From NCBI RefSeq assembly GCF_036711975.1, contig NC_091971.1:69501-133500 (forward strand): a stretch of 64,000 nucleotides of DNA, written 5' to 3'. The translations under genes were made by a program, and so were the position numbers. The notes under the pieces were generated by a model. The model worked only from the letters and a program-made list of their open reading frames with translations, made no database searches and had not been told where the DNA came from. The DNA comes from Onthophagus taurus (lineage: Eukaryota; Arthropoda; Insecta; Coleoptera; Scarabaeidae). Below, one piece after another: positions 24,029-36,168 of the stretch; position 1 is the stretch's first letter, and each line of letters begins with the position of its first letter.

Positions 24029-24534
24029 ATGATTGCAACGATTGCTGTTTTTGCTACGTTAGTGGCTTACTCTCAAGCAGGAATTTACGGACACTCCGGA
24101 AGTTCGTATGTTAGCTCAAATTTGGGTGGACATGGAGGATATTATTCTGCTCCAATTGTTGCCCCAATTGTAGCTGCTCATGAACCATCTAAAGATGTAG
24201 ATTACCACGTAAGATTTAATCAAAAATAATTTTTAAGGTTATATTTAACTTAAATTTTAAGGCTTATCCAAAATATGAATTTAATTATGGAGTTTCCGAT
24301 GGACACACTGGAGATGTTAAATCACAGCATGAAACGAGAGATGGAGATGTTGTAAAAGGTTCTTATTCTCTGCACGAAGCTGATGGCACCATCAGAACCG
24401 TTCATTACACCGCCGATGACCACAATGGATTTAATGCTGTTGTTGAAAGATCAGGACACGCAGCTCATCCTCATGTAGCTCCCGTTAAAGCTTTCGTTGC
24501 CCCAATTGCCGTCCATGATGGTTATTACCACTAA
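24029..24534 (+). CDS. RR-2 cuticular protein lacking the first intron
   Basis: Two exons, 24029-24208 and 24262-24534, encode 150 residues. The signal peptide ([18 protein letters not shown]) is not interrupted, whereas most neighbours have an intron after codon 4; here codon 4 runs straight on, so the intron has been lost precisely. A short Gly/Ser/Tyr region ([20 protein letters not shown]) and [10 protein letters not shown] precede the RR-2 domain at residue 61 ([60 protein letters not shown]). Polyadenylation signal 24579-24584. Secreted chitin-binding structural protein. Confidence 0.93.
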
Positions 24535-24617
24535 ATGTTTATCGTAAATTGTTATTTAATATAAATTGTTTTTGTAGAAATAAATAAGTTATTGCATTTT
24601 AAAAGTTTGTTTATATA

Positions 24618-25358
24618 CAGTACCGATCAAAAGTAACTATTTTGATAAATTTGGCAAAAACTTTTTTGTGCTTCCATCAATTTTCACAGAATATTTCTCA
24701 GCTTAAAGCTGCTTTATGGTCGCAAGAGTAACAAAATTTTCGGACACATCTTAATTTTTGCACTTTTTGAAATATTAAGCGATGCAGAAGATGATTGTAG
24801 AATGCCGTCGTCAGCAGATAACACAGACGCAGCTAGTAGCGCAGTTTTCGATCTGCTGTATCCAGAGTTCTTAAGAACTGGCGAACTCAAGGAGGCTTTG
24901 TGACAAAGAAACGGCGGTGAAAGAGCAATCTCAGGCTTAGTGCAGTAGACATTGGACGTGAATTGTGGCGCGCAAGGCAGGGCCAGCCACCTGCGGCGAT
25001 GATCAAGAGAAGGCTGATTGCTGTTGGAATCGTTGGGCGATGAAGAGTGAAGAAACTGTTCGTGTCGGCCAAAAATAGGAAGGCACGCGTGTAGTGGGAG
25101 AAGGCTCACCTCAACAGGACCCGACTGCAATGCCAGCAAGTCATCTGGAGCAATAAGAGCAAATTCCTGATGTTTGAAATTGATGGCGCCCGCTTTGATC
25201 CCATTTGTGTTCTATCATTTGGTTATAAAAACTGGAGTATGTTTGATGTTCAAAACATGTTTGAACATGAAATCTGTGAGAAAATTCTAGATCGAAAAAT
25301 TAAGTAGGAAAAAAGTTACACACAAAACAAAAATATGATACACTTTTGAGCGGTACTA
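24618..25358 (+). mobile_element. Tc1-like DNA transposon remnant with TIRs
   Basis: Ends are inverted repeats: CAGTACCGATCAAAAGT at 24618 and ACTTTTGAGCGGTACTA ending at 25358, each flanked by a TA (24616-24617 and 25359-25360). Inside, the + strand reads MIKRRLIAVGIVGR, then SAKNRKARV-WEKAHLNRT, QVIWSNKSKFLMFEIDGARF, the Tc1 transposase block 'LWSDESKF-LF-SDG', with WSNKS replacing the catalytic WSDES. At 741 bp it is about half the usual Tc1 length and contains stops, so it is inactive. Confidence 0.85.
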
Positions 25359-25364
25359 TATATA

Positions 25365-27579
25365 CAGGTGTCCCGTTAAGCGTACGGAGCGGCTGTATCT
25401 CTAGAACGTTAAGACCTACAGGTTTGGGAAAAAAATCCTTATAAGCAAAGTGACCAAGAGAAATAGCTGGAAATTATTTTGAAGTTCGTAATTCGACCGC
25501 TAGGGGACGTAACTGCCATTGAGAAACATAAAATTCCCGCTATCTCAGAAAGTTCGACGATGAGCTATACCTTTGACAGCATCATTTAGTAGCTTGGATA
25601 ATACCGCATCGCTTTTGTTTTGCGATATTTCTCATATCTGTAATAATAAGGGAGGGGGAGGCCAATGCGTTTTCAAATGTTTACATTTTAATATCTCTTG
25701 GACCATTCAACCGATTTGAATATTTTCGGTGTTGTTTGAAAGAGCATTTTATGCTCTTTTCAAAGATATTTTCAGTAACATCGCTTGGTTTAAAACAAAT
25801 AAGCTAGAGGGCGTTATCTGCAGCGATTACATATTTTTGTGATTTTTGAAGAAAAGTTAAATGCAACGATACTATTTACTTCACAGACCCTTAGAAACCT
25901 TAAAATTTGCTAAATTTTAGTGAAAACCGCATCTCGATATCGCCACCCGTTCTCGAATTATAGAAGAAAATGTTGTTAAAAACTCGAGTGCCATCAATCG
26001 GATCCAGTTACCTCATCGACAAACACAAATCACATAACCATGGTAACTGTAAACATGTCATTTACTAACGCAGAAGCGTATGATGATTTATTTTCAATGT
26101 TTTGAATACGATGCAACTGCATGGCAAAAATGTGCAATGCAATTACGACAAAGAAAGACATTTTTCTCTAGAAGTGTTTTTAAGATTGACTTAGCGATTA
26201 CGGAAAAGTGGCAACGTGTAGCCCATTCAGACATCTCTATGAATTCGTAAATCACATTGGTGCGCAATGTGATCCCACATCATCTGAGAACTCCGAAAAC
26301 AATTGTCCACAAGATTTCTCAAGAGAATAATATCTCCACCACGTTGTTTTACATCAGGCCTTAACAGATACCGATTATGATAACAGACTGAACTATTACC
26401 ATTGACTTTTAAATATGATTTGGGCAAATCCAAACCTTTTATCACAAATGCTATGGATGCATGAAGCATCTGTCCACAAGCTGATGTAAACTTGCATAAT
26501 ATGCATTCTTGGTTCGAGCAAAACCCACATTGCTTTCACCCCTTTATCTATTGGGTAGACTAAACGACCTGACTTTTCAAGAAAAACCAATAACCAGGGA
26601 AAATATGTCAAAACACTAAATACCAGTAGAAACGTGTCCAGGGCCGAGACTTAAGCAGCGCTTTTTTTTTCGTCGAAACTAGATTAAATAAATGCATCGA
26701 GGTTTATCGCACAGAGGAAGGCAATTCGCACATTAGTGAGTTATTTTTGCCAAAAATTTAAGTTATTCTAAGTGTTTTGGTTTATTTTGTTTTATTATCA
26801 TTGTTGATGCTTCATTGATCCGTTGGCTTTTCAACACGCCTCAAAAGTAGTTTTGAAGCAGTTCTAAGCTTGGATAAAGTGTGAAGGACGGTTCTAGATA
26901 ATAAAATTTTTGTTCCCTCTTATTTGTTTCCTAAGGTAACTTGATCCGATTAAGATATACGAATTTTTAACATTTTCTTTTATAATTCGAGAATGGATGG
27001 AGATATCGAGATGCGGTTTTCACTAATATTTAGCAAATTTTATGGTGATTAATGGTCTGTGAAGTAAATAGTACCGTTCTATTTAACTTTTTTTCAAAAA
27101 TCACAAAAATATGTAACCGCTGCAGATAACGGCCTCTAGCTTATTTGTTTTAAACCAAGCGGTCTTACTGAAAGTATCTTTTAAAAGAGCATGAAATGCT
27201 CTTTCAAACAAGACCAAAAATATTCAAATCGGTTGAATGGTCCAGGAGATATTAAAATGTAAACATTTCAAAACGCATTGGCCTCCCCCTCGCTTATTAT
27301 GACAGATATGAGAAATATCGCAAAACAAAAGCGATGCGGTATTATCCAAGCTACTAAATGATGTTGTCAAAGTTATAGCTCATCGTCTAACTTTCTGAGA
27401 TAGCGGGAATTTTATGTTTCTCTATGGCAGTTACGCCCCCTAGCGGTCGAATTACGAACTTCAAAATAATTTCCAGCTATTTCTCTTGGTCACTTTGCTT
27501 ATAAGGATTTTTTTCCCAAACCTCTAGGCCTTACCGTTGTTGAGATACAGCCGCTCCGTACGCTTAACGGGACATCCTG
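25365..27579 (+). mobile_element. Long-TIR mariner-like element, copy 1
   Basis: Two inverted arms of about 650 bp (25365-26013 and 26934-27579) begin CAGGTGTCCCGTTAAGCG and end with its complement, flanked by TA. The centre holds a decayed transposase on +. About 26055-26210 resembles the N-terminal helix-turn-helix (DUF4817-like) domain (FTNAEAYD..., then FSRSVFK). About 26350-26620 reads ALTDTDYDNRLNYYH, then MIWANPNLLSQMLWMHEAS, like the DDE block 'DP-FL--VLWTDEA-F', and later NPHCFHP. Stops and frame changes abound, and the first catalytic Asp (usually TDE) reads MHE. It abuts the Tc1 remnant on its left. An inverted second copy lies at 52222-54256. Confidence 0.85.
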
Positions 27580-27584
27580 TATAT

Positions 27585-28370
27585 TTAAATTTTAAATAAA
27601 ATTAATTAAACATTACGTAAAATAATTTTTTTAACGAGGTGTTTTGCAAACTCAGATATTTAACGCTTCATTGTGCATTTATTGCAGTAGTATATAACAC
27701 GGTTCTCTCCAAAGATCTATTCTAATAATCGATTACCATTTATGACGTCCATACAAAAAGATGATCGTCCTTATATAACACGAATTACGACCAGTTTAGT
27801 AATAACTAATTGAGCAATAATAATTGATTCAACGCTACATGCGCTAGATCGATAAACAAAGAGAAAGATTTCATCAACCGGTTCAAACTTGACACGATTC
27901 CTCGACATGGGATATAATAACTAACCGCAAACGACACAAACCGTTTTAAATTTGCAAACGTAATAAACGTGAGCTATAATTTCGAGTAATAATTGTTGAC
28001 CTGGAATGTGAACTTATTGTGTTAAAGCTAATTAGTTAGATCATTTTTAAATGCAAATTATCGTTTAAAAACTTGCTTAATCTCAAATTGATAATCCTAG
28101 ATTACATCAAAATCGCGATGACGTGAAATTGGTGTTCGATAACGATGTATAAACGGTGGTTTCGGTTGGTGCAATCGGCTCGGCCAATTAAAAGCTTTAC
28201 ATGTAGTACGTAATTTTGGCACGCTCCACAAACGACACTAATGAGTACGCAAGTGTGGACCCAAAGTGGGTCCGCGATGTTCGTGTTCGCGTCGTTGCTT
28301 TCGCAATATCTTAATATGTATAATAAGTTTTTGTGAAACGGCGTTTCCGCCTTTTCGTGAAAAAATTTTA
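27585..28370. other. Intergenic, upstream of the gene at 28430
   Basis: No supported gene. The frame at 28102-28428 on - overlaps the promoter of the next cuticle gene and has no domain. Confidence 0.45.
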
Positions 28371-28373
28371 GCA

Positions 28374-28380
28374 TATAAAG
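28374..28380 (+). promoter_or_regulatory. TATA box of the gene at 28430
   Basis: TATAAAG, 31 nt before a GTCAGTC initiator (A at 28405). Confidence 0.75.
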
Positions 28381-28429
28381 CTTTTCAATCCGATGTGGTT
28401 TGTCAGTCTTGAATAGAACGAAGAACAAA

Positions 28430-29023
28430 ATGTTTGCAAAGGTGCGTTTTGTGAAAAAAATTTATGTGAGGTGTTTAAAAACGAGTTATTCTTTTTTTAG
28501 GTTTTTGCCCTCTTAGCAATTGTAACCTTAGCGAAATGCGGTTACATTAGTAGTGGTTTTGATTCAAACCATTACGGTGGAGGAGGAGCTAGTTCCTACG
28601 TAAACCAAAAACTAGACTCATATGGTGGTTATGCCACGTATGGAGGTCATGGTTCTGGAGGATTAGATGGCGGATATGGCGGTGGATTTGGAGGCGCACA
28701 TGATGGAGATGCTGATGATGGCGGATACGTAAATACAAATCACAATTTAAAAAAATTGAAACATAAATTAAATTTATTTTTAGGCTTATCCAAAATACAA
28801 CTTCAATTATGGAGTTAATGACCATCATTCTGGTGATGTTAAATCTCAACATGAAGAACGTGATGGAGACGTGGTTAAAGGTTATTACAGCGTACACGAA
28901 CCCGATGGTACAGTAAGACACGTTCAGTATTCAGCCGATGACAAAAATGGATTTAACGCTGTTGTAACGAAATCTGGACATGCTAGTCATCCAGCTTCTT
29001 ATGGACATGGCGGACATTATTGA
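28430..29023 (+). CDS. RR-2 cuticular protein, Gly-rich
   Basis: Exons 28430-28441, 28501-28728 and 28784-29023 encode 159 residues. Signal peptide [18 protein letters not shown]. Exon 2 contains [19 protein letters not shown] and [12 protein letters not shown] followed by an acidic stretch ([11 protein letters not shown]). The RR-2 domain starts at residue 81 ([55 protein letters not shown]) with a short GHGGHY tail. The HHSGD in place of HTGD is a mild deviation. AATAAA at 29044-29049. Confidence 0.93.
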
Positions 29024-29049
29024 GTGATGATAAATTAAATAAAAATAAA

Positions 29050-29575
29050 TAAATTATTGTAAAGTAAATGATGGTCTCTTTTATAATCGACATAAATTTC
29101 CATATCTCTTACAGCCAGTTTTTAAAAATGTCCTTGCAATCATTAATCACTCAAATAACGTGGATGAAAAGAGCAGTTTGATCGATATTTTGGTTATGAA
29201 ATGATAACATGGCAGACTTAGAAATTGTTCTTCCCCTCTCAAACTTTGAGCAATGAAACCGATGCCGATCCAAAAATATATAAACAATTTGAACATCCAT
29301 CAATTTGTAGCAACAAGTTATGTTGAAAAAATAGTAGGTACATTCTTCAACAAAAAATGATAATTTTTATTGTATATGCGGAAATCATATTGATAGAAAT
29401 GTATTATTGCTTTATACATGAACAACTAATTATTATGTAAAAAGTTCATCTTGTTATCTCAAATTGTTTTATAACAAGGAAGTAAAAGAAAAACCTTCTT
29501 TTTTTATTTTATAAATTAATCTAGTCACGAAAGTTCTTCTTCTTCAATTAAAATTGTATGATGAGAAAATTTGCT
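29050..29575. other. Spacer, no gene seen
   Basis: AT-rich intergenic DNA. Confidence 0.45.
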
Positions 29576-29579
29576 GGTG

Positions 29580-29586
29580 TATAAAT
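29580..29586 (+). promoter_or_regulatory. TATA box of the gene at 29648
   Basis: TATAAAT, about 32 nt before a GCAGAT initiator-like site (A at 29612). An upstream ATG at 29614 would open an 18-codon frame overlapping the main start out of phase. Confidence 0.5.
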
Positions 29587-29647
29587 TTTTTGTTAACGCG
29601 AAGCGGTGCGCAGATGGTTTTTGCTCCTAGAAGTTGCAACATTAAAC

Positions 29648-30319
29648 ATGGTTATAATGTTGTTTAAATTTGCGCTTTTTATCATTTTATTAACGCAGTA
29701 TTTAATTGTAACCCAAAATTTGAAATCGCAAAATGAACTCGAGAACGATTACAGCGAAGAAGACGTAAGTATTTCTTTACTTGTTCCTATTATTTTAAAT
29801 TGAGATAGAATGCGTTAATGATCCGCTTGTGACATGAATTATAACAAGACAGTTAACAAATACTTGGACAAAAGTGAAAATGAAACTTCCTGTAAAACAC
29901 TTTCTTTTTGTTCGAGCATTCTTCCAGTTTTATTTGCAAGTAAAATCTACTCTACTTACTTACTTGAGCAGGAGAAAATTAAAATTAAAGCCATTTTCAC
30001 GGAATTGTTACTGCTAACGAAAGAAACAGAAAATAATAAAATTAGTTATAGTAATTTTGATTGCATAAGAAGTCGTTAAAAATAATTGTTTGTCTTGTAG
30101 CATTATCCGAGATACAGTTTCAATTACGGTGTGATCGATCCGGACACCGGTGACAAAAAATCACACCAGGAAGAACGAGAGGGAGACAACGTGAAAGGAT
30201 ATTACAGTTTTCAAGAACCAGATGGTACAATACGTCACGTAAATTACACGGCTGATAATATTAATGGTTTTAAAGCGATTGTAACCAAAAGTGAACCACC
30301 AAATAAATTAACCCATTAA
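29648..30319 (+). CDS. Short RR-2 cuticular protein (nearly domain only)
   Basis: Exons 29648-29764 and 30101-30319 encode 111 residues. The signal peptide ([19 protein letters not shown], with an alternative start at the second Met, 29657) is followed by a short polar linker ([16 protein letters not shown]). The RR-2 domain begins at residue 40 ([54 protein letters not shown]) and almost ends the protein ([10 protein letters not shown]). It differs from its neighbours in lacking the four-codon first exon and low-complexity flank, and in carrying DPDTGD and NGFKAI. The 336-bp intron contains an open frame without recognisable content. This is a more diverged, probably older cluster member. 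Confidence 0.88.
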
Positions 30320-31400
30320 AATTAAACAAATGTAAATATTTGAAAAATATACGTTTTAACTACAAGAATTGTTTAGAATTAATAAGTCAAAGTAACTTGG
30401 TTCAGTGTTTATATAGTCATGTTTGAAATTATTCGAAAGCGAAAACCTCCCACCAAAAGCAAAATTTATCGTTAAGATTAATAAATCGATCTGGTGATTT
30501 ACTCATTTCCTAGTCAAGAATTACGAAATGATACTAGTTTGTAAGAATCGAGTTATCCGAAAATTGGCTAAGTTTGCGTTGTCGTAAAGCAAACGAGCGG
30601 AAAAGTAGACATATCAAAGGCTGCACTGTTTGACGAAACTCACCTTTTACTCATTAACTATGCCGGGGAGTTGCGTTAAACCCGATGGTCACGGTCCGTA
30701 ACTTCACATAGAGTGAAATTCCTTTTTTTATTAGTTAAAACTGCCAAACACTATTCATTTTGTGACCTATTATTGTTACCTAATAAACGATAAAAAATTT
30801 TATTAAATCTATTTATGTATTAAAGTCATTACAACTTAGTAATGCAAAATTATGCAAAAACCTTAAACCGAAATTAATCTGAAAATCTCTTTAAAAACAT
30901 AAAGAAAGTTATATGTAACTTGCATTATCAAAGTTGTGTATCGCGAGCAAAATTCCAGCGCGTTTCCGTTTTGGAGACAACTTTATATAACGGGAAGTAT
31001 GTGGAGCCGAGGTTTTTAATTGTAAGAGAGGGTCGTTTCGTAATAACCATACACGTTTATAGCTTCGAAAGCGCCCATTTTTGTACGGCTTTTGTCTGAG
31101 TCGACGCGGCGAGGTTGTAACGTTTTATTTTAATTTTACACGCCTGCCAGAAGTTGGACCAGAAGTATACAAGAGCATATACAATGTGCAAGGAGAGAAC
31201 TGGACCGTGCAATGTTTCGAATTAACCGTGTGTACATTTTAGATTCTTTTTTTGATAAATGTAAAGGTTTCTATCTCATAGCATAAGCATGGTATATTCG
31301 ACAACTTTTATAGCTTACAACAAAATCGTTTCACAATTAATCAAATTAAATTTTGAAATTAATAATACTGATCTTAAGATGCACGGGTAAACCCAAGCAT
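30320..31400. other. Intergenic, no gene seen
   Basis: No coding signal. A TATATAACG motif near 30982 lies in a GC-richer patch but no exon follows. Confidence 0.4.
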
Positions 31401-31416
31401 CACCAAGCACTGTCGC

Positions 31417-31510
31417 TAGAACTAACACTAAACCTAGAACCAGAAACATTCAGGTGTAGCCTCTTAAGAGACGTGCGGCTAAACCGGAATGTTTCTAATT
31501 CTAGGTCTAG
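31417..31510. repeat. Imperfect hairpin repeat (MITE-like)
   Basis: Sequence around AGAAACATTC at 31443 is mirrored by GAATGTTTCT near 31488, with a TCTTAAGAGA palindrome at the centre and outer CTAGAAC/CTAGGTCTAG arms. The whole can fold into a hairpin of about 90 bp. Probably a short non-autonomous element; no target duplication was identified. Confidence 0.6.
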
Positions 31511-31559
31511 CTTTTTATATAAAATATTTATATAAATATTTTGCACGTTTGGGTAGTAA

Positions 31560-32510
31560 ACATCTCCAGCTTTAATTTCATACATAAATTATTTCTTTAT
31601 CTTCATAAATAAAGGAGTTAAGGTTTTTTAAAATTTAAGTACTCTTTAATTATCTAAAAATCATCATCGAAATCTTTAATTTTTTTTTTAAATTTTCCTA
31701 TATAACGTTATTAAATTTTATACAGATTTCGAAAGAGCACATCTTCAGCTTTATTTTCAGATATGAATTGTTTCTATATATTCATAAATAAAGGAGTTAA
31801 GGTTTTTTAAAATTTAAGTACTCTTTAATTATCTAAAAATCATCATCGAAATCTTTAATTTCTTATTTAAAATTTTCCTATATAACGTTATTAAATTTTA
31901 TACAGATTTCGAAAGAGCACATCTTCAGCTTTATTTTCAGATATGAATTGTTTCTATATATTCATAAATAAAGGAGTTATGGTTTTTTAAAATTTAAGTA
32001 CTCTTTAATTATCTAAAAATCATCATCGAAATCTTTAATTTCTTATTTAAAATTTTCCTATATAACGTTATTAAATTTTATACAGATTTGGAAAGAGCAC
32101 ATCTTCAGCTTTATTTTCAGATATGAATTGTTTCTATATATTCATAAATAAAGGAGTTATGGTTTTTTAAAATTTAAGTACTCTTTAATTATCTAAAAGT
32201 CATCATCGAAATCTTTAATTTCTTATTTAAAATTTTCCTATATAACGTTATTAAATTTTATACAGATTTCGAAAGAGCACATCTTCAGCTTTATTTTCAG
32301 ATATGAATTGTTTCTATATCTTCATAAATAAAGGAGTTATGATTTTTTGAAATTGAAGTACTATTTGGTTATATGTATAATGAACATCACCATATTCATT
32401 AATTTTTTCTTACAATTTTCTTATAGAGTGTTTTTAAATATTATACAGTTTTCGAAAAAGCACATCTTCAGCTTTATTTTGAGACATAATTCGACTTTAC
32501 ATCTTCATGA
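31560..32510 (+). repeat. 180-bp satellite-like tandem array, about 5 copies
   Basis: The block TTCATAAATAAAGGAGTTA recurs at 180-bp steps (AAAGGAGTTA at 31611, 31790, 31970, 32150, 32330). The central copies are almost identical and the outer ones diverged, as expected from unequal crossover. The unit also contains CATCTTCAGCTTTATTTTC and ATATAACGTTATTAAATTTT. It is AT-rich and has no coding content. Confidence 0.92.
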
Positions 32511-33675
32511 ACGAAGAAGGTATGATATTTTAAAATTCAACTACTTTATGGTTAATAATATACAACAATCTAACGCTGAATAATAATTGTGGATAGCTGT
32601 TCGAATTTATGCTGTTCTCCCTTCCTCGCATTAGTGCGTTATATCTTATTTAATAAATTAAGAATTATCTTTAGTTAATTAACTCCAACACTTTTTTGAT
32701 TGAGAAATTGATCGTTCAAATTTCATGTCATAATTTATTAAGATAATTCAAGGTTTTTAATCCATTTAGTATTGTTTCATACCCAATAACCTATTGAAAA
32801 ACGATCGAAATTCTTTGGTAACACTCGATTTATGGATGGATAATAAAAGGAGTACGAAATCATAACACTGTATACAATGGGAACTTCGTCATCAAATACC
32901 ACAAATCTTCTGACGTATAATCCAATAATTTTAATTAATTTTTAGAAAGTCGGGAACATAAAAATTCAAACTTCCTTTGATTTAAAATCGATAACCGATT
33001 TATTAAGTTACAAAATGTTTTAATTAAAAGCCGCCGATTGAATATATAACTTTTTGTATACGCGGGGAATAAAACGTTTTGTTACAACACTGCAAGTTGT
33101 CAACGTAATTTAGCAACACGTCCTCCAAAATCTCTATCGAATGGGTGTTTAACAATAATTAACTTAAAGAGAATAATTCTAAATAAATTTCGGTTCGTCC
33201 TCTCACCTACCTACATAATTGTGTCGTAATTAAAGTTTTTTAATAATGGGTTTCTGGTTAAAAGAAAAAAAATAATAAAATGTTTTAAACTACATACTCG
33301 TAAGCCGTAACCGTTACAAATTTTAATCGATACTTGTATTAAAAAAACGTTTGTTTCAGGCGAATTGCAACATTTTAATACTTGGGTAAATGTGTTCAGT
33401 GTAATTTGTATTGGGCAACGCGATTTGTATCAAAGATATTCACATTCTAACCGAAAAAAATATGTCGTTTAATTTTGTTTTTTCTCGATGATAATGATAA
33501 TAATAATAATATTGTTATAATTGTAACGATTTATTGTTGGTGTATTAGAGATCTTAAAACGGCAACTTTCAAAACTCTACTACTACCACATGTACATAAT
33601 ACGACGACGGTTTTCTGTCGTCTTTTTGCACCAACTCCAGCACACTCTTTCAGCTTTTAGTTTCCCCTATCTGGT
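32511..33675. other. Intergenic, no gene seen
   Basis: Spacer upstream of the gene at 33773. It includes a short (ATA)n-like run near 33490-33510. Confidence 0.45.
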
Positions 33676-33682
33676 ATTTACG

Positions 33683-33690
33683 TATAAAAG
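33683..33690 (+). promoter_or_regulatory. TATA box of the gene at 33773
   Basis: TATAAAAG, 32 nt before an ACCAGTT initiator (A at 33715). Confidence 0.75.
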
Positions 33691-33772
33691 AGGCGGTCTA
33701 TTCCTCATTAAACCAGTTCACCACCGTACTCCAAACCAAAAACATCTCAAAAACCAACTAATATACCAAAAA

Positions 33773-34835
33773 ATGATCTCCAAGGTGTGTTTCAAAACAT
33801 TTAAAAAAATTATTATTTGATAGTGACAAAAGCAAGGATTAATTATTTATATTTTTAGATTGCATTCCTTATGGGCATCCTAGCTGTTTCCAATGCTGGA
33901 CTCATTGGAGGATATGGCCATGGAGGTGGTGATATTGGAGGTGGAGACGTTGGGGGATATGGTGGAGGTCATGCTGATGTAGGTGGACATGGAGAATCTT
34001 ATCAAAATAATAATCTCCAAGCGTATGGTGGAGTTAGTTTGGGACATGGCGGAGACGGTGGTGGATATGGACATGGAGGTGGACACGATGATGGACACGA
34101 TTATTATGTAAGAGACTTAAAAATAAACATTTACTTCCTTATCTTAACCTTTCACTGTTCTCATAAACTTGGTGCTTTCCCCATCTTCTTCCTTCATATC
34201 CAAACCAAATGCTTTCTCCATGTTTATTTCTGTTTTTGTTTGTAATAATAGTAATTTCTTAATTTTTTCTGATTTCAATATTTTTAAGCGAATCACGTTA
34301 ATTGGAGCTAAAATTTTTTAAAATAATATCTAGGCTAATTATAATAACTTCCTCAATTTCCCTCGAATTAAACTACTTATTTAAATCTCTAACCGTGAAA
34401 CTCCTTATTTATTTATTTATTTTTTAACGTTCTAAAAGAGAAAATCTTTAATTCTAAAATTTCTTTTCAACCTTTGCGGTTAAAGTCAACTTAAAAGCTT
34501 TCATTGTAAAATTAAATTGCTACTTAGTTGTTATTTTAATAGATTTCTAAATAATTCTATTTTATTATTATTTCATTTTATAGGCTCATCCAAAATATGA
34601 GTTCAAATATGGCGTTGAGGACCATCATACCGGCGATACTCATTCTCAAGAAGAACACAGAGATGGTGATGTCGTAAAAGGATCTTATTCCCTTCACGAA
34701 CCCGACGGCACAATCAGAACTGTTCATTACACAGCCGATAAACACAATGGTTTCAATGCCATCGTTACAAGAAGTGGACACGCTATCCATCCCGCCGTTT
34801 ATGGACATGGCGGTGGCGGTCATGGTGGACATTAA
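33773..34835 (+). CDS. RR-2 cuticular protein, Gly/His-rich
   Basis: Exons 33773-33784, 33859-34107 and 34584-34835 encode 170 residues. Signal peptide [18 protein letters not shown]. Exon 2 is a Gly/His/Asp-rich region ([20 protein letters not shown], then [15 protein letters not shown], ending [10 protein letters not shown]). The RR-2 domain begins at residue 88 ([53 protein letters not shown]) and ends [10 protein letters not shown]. Exon 2 ends DDGHDYY, as in the genes at 39769, 42506 and 43381, so these form a subgroup. Intron 2 is long for the cluster (476 bp). Confidence 0.93.
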
Positions 34836-34839
34836 GAAT

Positions 34840-36105
34840 ATTATTATTTGAATTTGAAACCGATTTTGGGACTAATTAATTGCCTCTTCGTACCTTGTTG
34901 TTTATATTAATTCTTTTCCTTACATAAAGTATTTATTATGTTATATCGAGATAATGAAAGCGAGATATGAAATACATTTTTTTTAAGACAACTTAATTTG
35001 TTTCTTTTTTCTTGTTTTGTTCTTATTCGTGATTTGGAATAAGTTTAATTTGAATATTATAAATATTTACAACGGTGGTTTACGGGTTTTATTCTGATTG
35101 CATCCGGTTACTTTCAAATCTTTACACCTTTATATATCGAGAAAACAAAAAGGTTTCTCTCTTACAACAAATAAGTTATAAAAGAGTGTTTGTTTCCATA
35201 TAAATGAAAACTTCCTGAAACCGTTGTTCATTAATGAGAAGAGAAGAATTTGGGTTCATCTGTCAGTTAAGGTTATTGGAATTTAAGGTCCTATTGTATT
35301 AATCCTTTTTGAGACTGAGTGTCCGGCTTTCACCCATTTTATTGCATCATTCGTGGTATTGGATTTGACAAAGAAATGCGGCGGTCAATTGGTTTTACTA
35401 AAAGTGGATAAGGAATGAAAATAATATATCGTTTTAAGTAATTAGATATGTTATGAGTAGTTTTGAAGTTGTAACGTTAATTGTTTTATTATGTTACTTG
35501 ATGATATAACCTGGTAATAAACTATTACAAAAATATTTCCGATATGGTTACCTAATGTGTGCCAGTATCTTGGTTATCACAACCTAAGTCGATGTCGTTT
35601 TCAGTCTATAGACCAGTATTGGATCCGACGATGCGTGACCAACTTCCGTACTTTTCCCTATTCCTCTTTCGTAACATGCTAATCTGGGTGGAATTTTCTA
35701 AACGTTATACTTACGCATAAACTTTTTATAACTAAAAGAAAGAGAAGAAAGTTTAATTTAATAATAAAAATTAAAGTTATTGAGTAGGTACATCACGTAT
35801 TGTTTTCATTGCTGACGATTTTAAGTTAGATTTTAACCAGAAATAATTTTTTAATTTTTCCCGATTTAGTAAGGTTTAATAATGAAATAGACCAATTATT
35901 AATTGCGAACCGTAACCGTGTCGTTTGAAAGATTAATTTTATTTTAGCATCAAAATTAATCGCTTCGTTGATTTACCGAGACGGGGCAGCCGATCGTTCT
36001 TTCCACAGTTTTTAGCCCCGTAACGACCGTTATGGGACAAATTCTAGGAGACGAAAGTTTTGCTTCACGGCTTTTTAACTGATTAAGCACTTTTTGTCAT
36101 CCGAT
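34840..36105. other. Intergenic, no gene seen
   Basis: AT-rich spacer. The last 150 bp are GC-richer and belong to the next promoter. Confidence 0.45.
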
Positions 36106-36110
36106 ATTCC

Positions 36111-36118
36111 TATAAAAG
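36111..36118 (+). promoter_or_regulatory. TATA box of the gene at 36169
   Basis: TATAAAAG. The best initiator match (CATCAGC, A at 36153) is 42 nt downstream, longer than in the other genes. Confidence 0.65.
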
Positions 36119-36168
36119 CGGTCGAACGTCTTCGGATAAGCAGAACAGCATCAGCTAACGATCTGAAC

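Noticed and set aside
29834-30079. 81-codon frame inside the intron of the short RR-2 gene
   Set aside because: No domain or signal peptide; AT-rich Lys/Asn/Glu composition expected of chance frames.
31560-32510. Regular repeat array considered as a CRISPR
   Set aside because: The whole 180-bp unit is repeated, without short repeats and unique spacers, in a eukaryotic context.
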